From NCBI GenBank assembly GCA_043766165.1, contig JAYUIJ010000015.1, positions 1 through 5,694 on the forward strand: a DNA stretch of 5,694 nt, written 5' to 3'. How positions within the stretch are numbered: the first letter of the stretch is position 1; every line of letters begins with the position of its first letter. This document shows, one piece after another, positions 1-5,289 of the stretch. The position numbers and the translations under genes are program-made. This DNA is from CAIJZX01 sp043766165. Lineage in GTDB: Bacteria; Patescibacteriota; Patescibacteriia; SBBC01; CAIJZX01. The notes beneath the pieces are model-generated. The model did not search any database. It was not told the origin of the DNA and was given only the letters and a program-made list of their open reading frames with translations.

Positions 1-60
1 CATAACAGCCCTGATCTTTTTAATCAACTCCTCTTTGGGGATATTAACTAAGTCTTTCAA
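1..60 (-). CDS. 5' end of an unidentified gene overlapping the methyltransferase stop (partial; possible restriction endonuclease)
   Basis: A second minus-strand frame runs off the left edge of the window. It is open from about position 105. A TTG at 60-58 overlaps the methyltransferase TGA (59-57) as TTGA, which suggests translational coupling. The readable peptide from that TTG is LKDLVNIPKEELIKKIRAVM, lysine-rich and plausibly helical, and it looks more like real coding than chance. No clear Shine-Dalgarno precedes the TTG (only AAAAGG, one base away), so the start could lie further upstream within the methyltransferase gene. A cognate endonuclease is often encoded directly after a type II methyltransferase, but nothing in these 20 residues identifies one. 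That role is inference from position only. Confidence 0.4.
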   Translation of the reverse strand, partial: MKDLVNIPKEELIKKIRAVM

Positions 61-833
61 GCCTTTTGTAGTAATAATCTCTGCTGCTTTTTTATAAGAA
101 CTGACTCACGAGTTATTTTCCCGTCCCGCAATCTATCTTTTGACATTTGGCAATACCCTGGAGATATTTCAATACCTATATATTTTCTACCAAGAGTTCT
201 AGCAACAAAGGCTGTGGTACCAGATCCAACAAAGGGATCAAGTACTATCTTTGCACTTGTTGAAGAAATACATCTTTCAACTAATGCTGTCGGAAAAGGT
301 GCCGGATGTGGGTTACTCATTTCCTGTGTAAATTCCCATACATCCCCGTATGCATTAGCTTTTGGGGCTAGAACAAATTTTGGTTTTGCTATTAAATACA
401 GAACTTCGTATGTCGGCAAAAAATAACCTTGATTAAAGTTGATTCCTCCCTTTCTTCGCCAAATTATTATCTGTCTAACCGGAAAACCATCTACAATATC
501 TTGTCGATCCTGAAGTAGCCCGGCTTGAACACGCCACTTATGATTATAAAATATTGCTCCATCGTCTTTCAGTAACCGCATCATTTCAGTCAAACAATCT
601 CTTTGCCATGCAACGTACTTATCATGTGGCATTGTATCTTCGTGATGCGTATAGCCATTCATCAGGGCTGCATTTGACCACTTACCGCCGCGCCCATCCT
701 TCATACCATTTCCAGTCGAATTCCTTAAATTATATGGCGGACTGGTAACAACAAGGTCAATGCTTTTATCGGGCATTTGTTTCATCACGTTCACAGCATC
801 GCCGCAAATGATTTGATTTAGGAAGTTATCCAT
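57..833 (-). CDS. Site-specific DNA methyltransferase, beta class (N6-adenine or N4-cytosine)
   Basis: This enzyme transfers a methyl group from S-adenosylmethionine to an exocyclic amino group of a base in a specific DNA site. Counting from the upstream GTG (854), the catalytic motif IV TSPPYN is at residues 37-42 and the AdoMet-binding motif I DPFVGSGTT at 206-214. GRKYIGIEI (222-230) follows it as motif II, and NPHPAPFP (181-188) precedes it as motif X. The order IV before X-I marks the beta group. The TSPPY form is common in m4C enzymes but also occurs in m6A enzymes, so the methylated base is undecided. I prefer the ATG at 833 (258 residues): the GTG at 854 lies only about a dozen bases from the predicted transcript start and lacks a Shine-Dalgarno. 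The ATG has only a weak AGAAAG upstream. All motifs are intact. The gene is visibly more AT-rich than ftsEX, consistent with acquisition as part of a restriction-modification system. The partner endonuclease is not shown in this window. Confidence 0.93.
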   Translation of the reverse strand: MDNFLNQIICGDAVNVMKQMPDKSIDLVVTSPPYNLRNSTGNGMKDGRGGKWSNAALMNGYTHHEDTMPHDKYVAWQRDCLTEMMRLLKDDGAIFYNHKWRVQAGLLQDRQDIVDGFPVRQIIIWRRKGGINFNQGYFLPTYEVLYLIAKPKFVLAPKANAYGDVWEFTQEMSNPHPAPFPTALVERCISSTSAKIVLDPFVGSGTTAFVARTLGRKYIGIEISPGYCQMSKDRLRDGKITRESVLIKKQQRLLLQKA

Positions 834-855
834 TTTCTTTCTAGGTTTGTCCACA

Positions 856-873
856 GTAATTTATAGTAATTAC
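856..873. promoter_or_regulatory. Inverted repeat at the methyltransferase transcription start (possible operator)
   Basis: On the minus strand GTAATT and AATTAC face each other perfectly across six bases, directly after the -10 box and over the predicted transcription start. A repeat in this place could bind a dimeric repressor, or the methyltransferase itself. No controller protein gene is visible in the window. The repeat is short and AT-only in its core, so chance is possible. Confidence 0.35.
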
Positions 874-902
874 ATGATACCCGAAGAAAAACCGAATGTC
901 AA
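874..902 (-). promoter_or_regulatory. Promoter of the methyltransferase gene
   Basis: Reading leftwards, a perfect -35 TTGACA (902-897) is followed by a 17-base spacer and a -10 TATCAT (879-874). Transcription should start near 867, giving a leader of about 35 bases to the ATG at 833. Confidence 0.75.
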
Positions 903-996
903 TTATTTCTTTAATCCAGTAAAAAACACTACTGCATCATACAATGATTGAGCACAAAAAACAATGTATTGAATTTCTGATTACTCCCACACTCAG

Positions 997-1067
997 CTCG
1001 GGGACCTGGATTCGAACCAAGATACTCGCCTTCAAAGGGCGATGTCCTACCATTAGACGATCCCCGA
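997..1067 (-). tRNA. trnQ: tRNA-Gln (anticodon TTG)
   Basis: A full cloverleaf folds on the minus strand. The acceptor stem TCGGGGA/TCCCCGA is perfectly paired. The D arm is GTCT-AATGGTA-GGAC and the anticodon stem TCGCC/GGCGA holds the loop CTTTGAA, giving anticodon TTG at 1035-1033. The T arm is CTTGG-TTCGAAT-CCAGG with one G-T pair. The U1-A72 pair and G73 fit glutamine tRNAs. The gene does not encode CCA: after G73 the sequence reads CTG, so CCA must be added enzymatically. This differs from the tRNA-Gly in the same window. Confidence 0.95.
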
Positions 1068-1118
1068 ACAGAATGTAAGAAGTGCCAAAATTAGCTCTAG
1101 CCAAACAATAACGGTCAG

Positions 1119-1147
1119 ATTGTATCATTGCGTCTATATTTTTTCAA
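1119..1147 (-). promoter_or_regulatory. Promoter of tRNA-Gln
   Basis: The -35 TTGAAA (1147-1142), a 17-base spacer and the -10 TACAAT (1124-1119) form a near-consensus promoter, helped by an extended -10 TGA just before the hexamer. The start would fall near 1112, leaving about 45 bases of leader to be trimmed from the tRNA precursor. Confidence 0.7.
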
Positions 1148-1164
1148 GAGTCGTTACAAATAAG

Positions 1165-1200
1165 AAAAAACCAAGTCATTACAACTTGGTTGAGTTTTTT
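1165..1200 (-). terminator. Rho-independent terminator (bidirectional form) after the 177-residue gene
   Basis: AACCAAGT (1169-1176) pairs with ACTTGGTT (1184-1191) across a seven-base loop. A run of six T follows on the minus strand (1170-1165), and another six T lies on the plus strand (1195-1200), so it could work both ways. It begins just past the stop of the gene ending at 1213 and insulates the tRNA-Gln promoter. Confidence 0.85.
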
Positions 1201-1212
1201 GAAATAAGGAAA

Positions 1213-1746
1213 CTAGTGCCGACCGAGTAGAAGCATCTGCTCGTGACTGGAAATCAGGCCAGCCACTCGACCGCGAACCTCCTCATCAAGGCGCGGCGCA
1301 TTCAGCAGTCGCCGGTACAGTGACATCAGACGCTGGAACAACCTCGGGAACTCATCCTTCAAGTAAGAACGCCGCAAGAATGGTTCGAGCATGTACTGGT
1401 CGGCGAGCAAACCGAGTTCACGATCCGGGCCTCCTTGCTTCCAGAACGCGCCAACCCATTTCTTGTCGCCAAGTGAATCACCAGCTTCACCGACCTCAAC
1501 CACCTTCTTTTCATAACAGTCAAGAGCCAGTTCATACCATCTGACGCGTGCCATGAACACACCTTCGTGATTAGGGCATTCAACCTGCAACTTGTTGATC
1601 AAGTTACGCAGCCGATCCCAATCAACTGGCGTTATCTCTTCCCAGGTCTTCAAGATGTCGCTAGCATCTTCCGTCAACATCCCTTGGAGATGAAGCGCAT
1701 TGGTGGCCAGATCCGACAAGCTGTCGAAATTATTCGGCGAGCTCAT
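1213..1746 (-). CDS. Uncharacterised 177-residue cytoplasmic protein
   Basis: I do not recognise this family. The start is the ATG at 1746-1744 (MSSPNNFDSL), because GGAGG at 1759-1755 sits eight bases upstream; the frame stays open to 1791 but has no comparable site there. The protein has no signal peptide or membrane segment and is rich in charged residues, Leu and Trp. It looks mostly helical: DWDRLRNLINKLQ, RWYELALDCYEKK and FPRLFQRLMSLYRRLL are amphipathic stretches, and the C-terminus ends in LLLGRH. I see no catalytic signature, zinc site or DNA-binding motif. It is a single-gene unit with its own promoter, a structured leader and a terminator, and its coding sequence is more GC-rich than the methyltransferase gene. 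Real expression is likely given the strong ribosome binding site; function is unknown. Confidence 0.8.
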   Translation of the reverse strand: MSSPNNFDSLSDLATNALHLQGMLTEDASDILKTWEEITPVDWDRLRNLINKLQVECPNHEGVFMARVRWYELALDCYEKKVVEVGEAGDSLGDKKWVGAFWKQGGPDRELGLLADQYMLEPFLRRSYLKDEFPRLFQRLMSLYRRLLNAPRLDEEVRGRVAGLISSHEQMLLLGRH

Positions 1747-1750
1747 GGTC

Positions 1751-1760
1751 TTACCCTCCT
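1751..1760 (-). promoter_or_regulatory. Strong ribosome binding site fixing the start at 1746
   Basis: AGGAGGGTAA on the minus strand, eight bases before ATG, is close to the full anti-16S complement. It decides between the ATG at 1746 and the longer open frame to 1791. Confidence 0.85.
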
Positions 1761-1771
1761 GTCTATCCACT

Positions 1772-1788
1772 ATCCGATGCTGTCGGAT
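1772..1788 (-). promoter_or_regulatory. Small hairpin in the leader, 12 bases upstream of the ribosome binding site
   Basis: ATCCGA and TCGGAT pair perfectly around a five-base loop. Its closeness to the Shine-Dalgarno could influence translation of the 177-residue gene. No T run follows, so it is not a terminator. Confidence 0.4.
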
Positions 1789-1806
1789 CAACAGGCTATC
1801 TCTACG

Positions 1807-1857
1807 TGAGATGAGCCTTCTACGTATTAACGATCAATACGCACATGGCTCATCTCA
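1807..1857. repeat. 11-bp perfect inverted repeat with nested stem
   Basis: TGAGATGAGCC (1807-1817) is repeated inverted as GGCTCATCTCA (1847-1857). Inside it CGTATT and AATACG form a second six-base stem around a seven-base loop, separated from the outer stem by a small internal loop. In RNA this makes a hairpin of about 51 bases in the leader of the 177-residue gene. There is no T run on either side. It may be a leader RNA structure, a protein-binding palindrome or a small palindromic repeat element. Confidence 0.6.
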
Positions 1858-1878
1858 AATGAAAAGAACGTAGCGAAA

Positions 1879-1907
1879 AAGGTAGCAAACATAGTGCTCT
1901 GTGTCAA
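1879..1907 (-). promoter_or_regulatory. Putative promoter of the 177-residue gene
   Basis: A perfect -35 TTGACA (1907-1902) is followed by 17 bases and TACCTT (1884-1879). The -10 matches only three of six positions but carries an extended TGC just before it. If used, the transcript starts near 1872 and includes both leader hairpins. Confidence 0.45.
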
Positions 1908-1909
1908 GG

Positions 1910-1941
1910 GCCAAAGCGAAAACATGCTGTAACGCTATGGC
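1910..1941 (-). terminator. Hairpin between ftsX and the next promoter, possible weak terminator
   Basis: GCCATAGCG (1941-1933) can pair with CGCTTTGGC (1918-1910) at eight of nine positions around a 14-base loop. It lies after ftsX and before the next -35 box, the place where operon transcription should end. No T run follows, so termination would need rho, or the hairpin may only protect the 3' end. Confidence 0.3.
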
Positions 1942-1960
1942 ATCATTTTATTCCTCCCTC

Positions 1961-2002
1961 CTTACAACCTAAATCTTTCAACCTTAATCCTACAACTACA
2001 CC
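1961..2002. repeat. 14-bp imperfect tandem repeat at the end of ftsX
   Basis: CTTACAACCTAAAT (1961-1974) and CTTTCAACCTTAAT (1975-1988) agree at 12 of 14 positions. A third, more decayed unit begins at 1989 and runs across the ftsX stop codon. The array is short and its role is unknown. Confidence 0.45.
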
Positions 2003-2907
2003 CGCAAGTATCGCCCAATCGCAAACAGCGACGAAATAGCCGACAAGGCGCACCCGGCCGCGACTTCAAGCCCAAGAATAGCGAAGAAGTTTGCGCGGAC
2101 GTAACCCAAAACGTTGATATCATACCCGGCGAAGAAGATTTGGAGTTTCGGGTTGATGATCGAGAGTAACGGCAAGAGAACAGCAGTGACCAAAATACCG
2201 GCAATTAAACCGTAGAGGATACTTGTAATCACAAACGGTCCACGTACAAAGGCATCCGACGCGCCGACTAGTTTCATGATCCCAATTTCCTCACGCTGCG
2301 TGTAGATCGCCACGCGAATCGTGTTGAAGACCATCAGAATAGCAATCAGAGCAAACAAAACGGTTAACCAAACCGTTGCCGTTTGGACGCGACTAACAAT
2401 CAGCGACAATTTACTGATCACGGTTTGATTCGTGGCGAAGTCATTGCCTGTGTTTTCAATAATCGTTTGATAGGCCGGAACTTTTAAGGCTTGGGCGATT
2501 GCACCGTACCCATCAAGCGTTTTGGCAGTAATAACTAAGCCAGCGCCGAGTGGGTTATCACCTAAAGCATCAATCGCGTTTTTTACGTCAGGTTTAGCTT
2601 TCTGTAACGCTTCCAAATGCTCCGCGCGACTAATTTGACGAATGGATTGTACTTCCGGACGTTTCAACATATCCTGTCGCACTTCCCCTACTCGTTGCTC
2701 CGATGTCGTCGGCGTAAAGTAGACCGATAAATTTACTTTCTGACGAACCGCTGACAGGGTTTGCTGACCAACAACGTTCAAGCCAAATACCAAGCTCATC
2801 AAAAATAAATTCAGGACCACAATTAAAATCGTGACGACCGATAACCAAACATTCCGGCCAAAGCCTTGGAACCCGAATTTGAGCATCCGCCACAAGGTGA
2901 TCATCAT
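1996..2907 (-). CDS. ftsX: Cell division ABC transporter permease subunit FtsX
   Basis: FtsX is the membrane half of FtsEX. It passes ATP-driven conformational change from FtsE to peptidoglycan hydrolases outside the cell at the septum. The 303-residue protein has the family layout: a short cytoplasmic N-terminus, membrane segment 1 (about 19-43), a large extracellular domain (about 44-176), then three more segments (about 177-201, 223-248, 271-296). The QREEIGIMKLVGAS stretch at 204-217 is the conserved cytoplasmic loop after segment 2, expected to contact FtsE. I choose the ATG at 2907, because GGAG at 2917-2914 is six bases upstream; a GTG at 2919 is in frame but less likely. ATG is doubled (2907 and 2904). 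The gene follows ftsE but is separated from it by a 107-bp inverted-repeat element instead of overlapping it. The stop is TAG at 1998-1996. Confidence 0.96.
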   Translation of the reverse strand: MMITLWRMLKFGFQGFGRNVWLSVVTILIVVLNLFLMSLVFGLNVVGQQTLSAVRQKVNLSVYFTPTTSEQRVGEVRQDMLKRPEVQSIRQISRAEHLEALQKAKPDVKNAIDALGDNPLGAGLVITAKTLDGYGAIAQALKVPAYQTIIENTGNDFATNQTVISKLSLIVSRVQTATVWLTVLFALIAILMVFNTIRVAIYTQREEIGIMKLVGASDAFVRGPFVITSILYGLIAGILVTAVLLPLLSIINPKLQIFFAGYDINVLGYVRANFFAILGLEVAAGCALSAISSLFAIGRYLRV

Positions 2908-3014
2908 ACCCAGCTCCACAATAGTGAATACATAATCTTTGGTTGTATTGTATGAAAGTTTTTTTTAAACATTCCTAAATCTATCATCGTATTTTTGCTA
3001 TTGTGGGGCTGGGT
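2908..3014. mobile_element. 107-bp MITE-like element between ftsE and ftsX
   Basis: The plus-strand ends ACCCAGCTCCACAATAG (2908-2924) and CTATTGTGGGGCTGGGT (2998-3014) are inverted repeats matching at 16 of 17 positions. They enclose AT-rich, apparently non-coding sequence. CAT lies directly outside both ends (2905-2907 and 3015-3017), which could be a 3-bp target duplication. The last base of the ftsE stop TGA belongs to the element, and its right end carries the GGAG used by ftsX. No transposase is inside, so any mobility would depend on an enzyme elsewhere. Instead of a transposon it could be a dedicated long-stem regulatory structure, since the GGAG lies in one arm of the stem. No second copy is present in this window. 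Confidence 0.6.
2914..2917 (-). promoter_or_regulatory. ftsX ribosome binding site inside the inverted repeat
   Basis: GGAG on the minus strand lies six bases before the ATG at 2907. It sits in the 17-base arm that can pair with 2998-3014, and its A falls at the single mismatch. Pairing would partly hide it, so ftsX translation may depend on whether the arm is open. Confidence 0.55.
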
Positions 3015-3694
3015 CATAACAAATATTTCCCAGCTTTCTGATCAGCAATGATATGACCGTGGTCAAGCGTAATAACGCGTTTCTTTAGCATGTTTACGAT
3101 TTCACGATTATGCGTGACCAAAACAACCGTCGTCCCAAATTCATTAATCTTTTGTAGTAAGCTAATAATTTCCTGAGCGTTGATCGAATCTAAGTTTCCG
3201 GTTGGCTCATCGGCGACAAGTAACTTTGGTCGATGGGCAAGTGATCGCGCAATAACTACCCGCTGCTGTTCACCACCGGAAATTTGATCAGGATAACGAT
3301 GCATCTTATGTTCCAAGCCCACAATTTTCAACACTTGTGGTACCACCGAATTAATTCGATTATTTGGTTCCCCGGCTACTTCCAAAGCAAAGGCTACATT
3401 TTCAAATAATGTTTTTCGTGGCAACAATTTAAAATCCTGGAAGACAACGCCAATTTGCCGTCGTAGCGTTGGAATTTCGCCAAAACTAATGCGTGTTATA
3501 TCCCAGCCGCCGATACTTACTCGACCGCGATCCGGTCGCTCTTCGGCAAACATCATTTTGGCTAAGGTCGTTTTACCAGATCCCGATTGACCAACAATCG
3601 ACACGAATTCGCCAGCATCAATGTGTAGTGACACGTCCTCCAATCCAATATTTTTCTTCTGGTATTTTTTACTGATATGTTCGAGCGTGACCAT
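3014..3694 (-). CDS. ftsE: Cell division ATP-binding protein FtsE
   Basis: FtsE is the cytoplasmic ATPase of the FtsEX complex. It binds the FtsX loops and, through ATP hydrolysis, drives activation of cell-wall hydrolases at the divisome. The 226-residue protein has every ABC motif: Walker A GQSGSGKT (35-42), the Q-loop in VFQDFKLLP (Q86), signature SGGEQQR (139-145), Walker B LLVADEP (158-164), D-loop NLDS (167-170) and switch histidine in THN (H195). The DFKLLP segment after the Q-loop and the length are typical of FtsE. I choose the ATG at 3694-3692 (MVTLEHISKKY), which lies five bases after the carboxypeptidase TAA; an in-frame TTG at 3730 would overlap that gene and is unlikely. Translation is probably coupled to the upstream gene. 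No strong Shine-Dalgarno is seen before the ATG. Confidence 0.97.
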   Translation of the reverse strand: MVTLEHISKKYQKKNIGLEDVSLHIDAGEFVSIVGQSGSGKTTLAKMMFAEERPDRGRVSIGGWDITRISFGEIPTLRRQIGVVFQDFKLLPRKTLFENVAFALEVAGEPNNRINSVVPQVLKIVGLEHKMHRYPDQISGGEQQRVVIARSLAHRPKLLVADEPTGNLDSINAQEIISLLQKINEFGTTVVLVTHNREIVNMLKKRVITLDHGHIIADQKAGKYLL

Positions 3695-3699
3695 GGTAG

Positions 3700-5268
3700 T
3701 TACGTCCAGGTAAAAGCGTTCCAAGCCCAAGTGGCCAATTTTGCCGAATCGCTAAAGCGTTGTGAGGTCGTTGGTGAATTCAACATAATCACAATCACTT
3801 GCGCCCCTTGTGAATTCTTGGCTCGTAACGCATACGTATAGCGCGCCTCATCAAGGTAACCTGTTTTTCCGCCAGTAATTGTTAACGTCCCCGGATTTAA
3901 CAATAGTTTATCCGTGCTTTTAATGGTGTGTCGAATTTTAGTATTTTTTGTCACGAAGGCGTACGAGGTCACCGTGGTCGCTTTGCGGATTATTGGGTAA
4001 TCATGGAAAGCGTGAGCCGCAATGACCGCTAAGTCGTTGGCCGTACTAGTATTTTCCGGATTCAAACCATGGACATCGACATATGTCGTATTCGTTAAAC
4101 CCCATGACGCTGCTTTGGCGTTCATAGCCGTCAAAAATTCTGCAGTCGTCATCCCAGTTGAACGCGCTAAGGCTGTTGCCGCATTGTTAGCCGACCCAAC
4201 GAGCATTGAATACAATAAATCCTTATTCGACAATTGCTCCGTTGGTTTGACTTGCAAATAGGCATAGGCAGTAACATCCGCTTTAGAATATGTCACAACT
4301 TTATTCATGTCCGGCTTGGTATCCAAAAATACCATGGCCGTCATCAATTTCGTGATGCTCGCGATCGGCATTACTGTGTCACCGTTTTTTACAGCCAATG
4401 TTGTACCCGTAGCCGCATCAACAACACTATAGGCCGTTCCGGAAACATCTGGTTTTGCTGGCGCGCCTTTACCAGTTACGGTTAGTGATGGGATTGTTTC
4501 GGTCGTGCTGGTCACCGGCGTGGTCGGTGTAACGGCCGCCGCTTTTTTCGATGTGACCGAAACTTTCGTGACGCCGGAATTCTTGGCTTTCAAAACATCA
4601 TACGCTGCCCACGACAAGTCAATAACCCGTCCGGCCGGTTGACCCCAACGAGAAACGATTTTGACGTTGACTGATTTTCCATTATCCGGATTGGTAACGG
4701 TGACGGTAGAACCAACCGGAAAATCATTTGAGGTAGCGTGAAGCTTCGGATACTTCGCTGAACAATGATTCTTACAGTACCATGTCGCGTTCCCGACTTC
4801 AGTTGTTGCATCTTGCAGAATAGCAACGTACGCATCAAGCGAAGCAACACCAGCTTGTAACTTGCCGGTAGTAGTATTGAGCTTCGTCGTGGCCTGCGTC
4901 CATGTTTTAGCGGCCATGTCATAGTACCAAATACCGTGACTCCAATAACTCTTGGCATCGGGAATCGCGGCCGCCAATTTATACTTGGTCGTATCGAGCG
5001 ATGTGACACCAGAAATCGTCAGATGGTATAACGAACCAAGCAAGCTCATGTTCGTTGGCAAAGCTGGCGGCGTATCCGTACTCGTCGCCCACGTAACGTC
5101 AGCCGGCGCAGTCAACATTCCCGGGAAAACTGTAATGTTTGCTCCACTATCAAGTTTAACGGTCCATCCTGACGCAATCAGTGATTCGTTAAAATGAACC
5201 GGCGTCGGCACAGTTTGTGCGTGCGCCGGAGCAAAAGCTAGTAGTTGACTTGCCAAGAGCGCTACCAA
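3700..5268 (-). CDS. Exported D-alanyl-D-alanine carboxypeptidase (S11) with RlpA-like double-psi beta-barrel domain
   Basis: This is a secreted penicillin-binding-type enzyme expected to remove the terminal D-Ala from peptidoglycan stem peptides. Numbering from the TTG at 5268, residues 1-17 are a hydrophobic signal segment ending AHA before QT. An unrecognised domain follows (about 18-155). Then comes an RlpA-like double-psi beta-barrel (about 158-237), with GNATWYC, DFPVGSTVTVTN and GRVIDLS. A Thr/Pro-rich linker (about 238-272) leads to the S11 domain, which carries all three active-site motifs: SITK (304-307), SAN (359-361) and KTG (468-470). Two cysteines four residues apart in WYCKNHC could form a disulfide. 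The true start is unresolved. The frame is open to an ATG at 5547 but crosses tRNA-Gly antisense, and the arginines TRRR that would suit the signal peptide lie just upstream of the TTG with no start codon between them and the tRNA. The gene leads the ftsEX operon, five bases before ftsE. Confidence 0.88.
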   Translation of the reverse strand: MVALLASQLLAFAPAHAQTVPTPVHFNESLIASGWTVKLDSGANITVFPGMLTAPADVTWATSTDTPPALPTNMSLLGSLYHLTISGVTSLDTTKYKLAAAIPDAKSYWSHGIWYYDMAAKTWTQATTKLNTTTGKLQAGVASLDAYVAILQDATTEVGNATWYCKNHCSAKYPKLHATSNDFPVGSTVTVTNPDNGKSVNVKIVSRWGQPAGRVIDLSWAAYDVLKAKNSGVTKVSVTSKKAAAVTPTTPVTSTTETIPSLTVTGKGAPAKPDVSGTAYSVVDAATGTTLAVKNGDTVMPIASITKLMTAMVFLDTKPDMNKVVTYSKADVTAYAYLQVKPTEQLSNKDLLYSMLVGSANNAATALARSTGMTTAEFLTAMNAKAASWGLTNTTYVDVHGLNPENTSTANDLAVIAAHAFHDYPIIRKATTVTSYAFVTKNTKIRHTIKSTDKLLLNPGTLTITGGKTGYLDEARYTYALRAKNSQGAQVIVIMLNSPTTSQRFSDSAKLATWAWNAFTWT

Positions 5269-5278
5269 TCCGTATACT
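5250..5278 (+). promoter_or_regulatory. Promoter of tRNA-Gly inside the carboxypeptidase signal-peptide codons
   Basis: On the plus strand, -35 TTGCCA (5250-5255), a 17-base spacer and -10 TATACT (5273-5278) each match five of six consensus positions. The tRNA begins 12 bases after the -10, a normal distance for a short precursor leader. The promoter is antisense to the start of the carboxypeptidase gene. Confidence 0.75.
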
Positions 5279-5289
5279 GCGAAACGTCG

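Noticed and set aside
897..990. Short AT-rich stem-loops followed by T runs downstream of tRNA-Gln
   Set aside because: The stems are four to five pairs and poorly spaced to the T runs, so I could not support a terminator call.
937..1128. A 63-codon minus-strand frame over tRNA-Gln
   Set aside because: It simply translates the tRNA and its promoter region; the cloverleaf explains the sequence.
2908..2919. GTG start for ftsX four codons upstream
   Set aside because: The GGAG Shine-Dalgarno overlaps this GTG region and is correctly spaced for the ATG at 2907 instead.
2904..2987. A 27-codon frame inside the 107-bp element that ends overlapping the ftsX start
   Set aside because: It has no Shine-Dalgarno before its ATG, covers the inverted repeat in its last codons and shows no recognisable protein pattern. 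It is probably chance in AT-rich sequence, though its coupling-like overlap with ftsX is worth remembering.
3695..3730. Upstream TTG start for ftsE adding 12 residues
   Set aside because: It would overlap the end of the carboxypeptidase gene, and the added residues are not part of the FtsE fold, which begins at the ATG at 3694.
4590..5009. A 139-codon minus-strand frame inside the carboxypeptidase gene
   Set aside because: It is an out-of-frame shadow of the gene, whose own frame carries the RlpA-like domain in this region.
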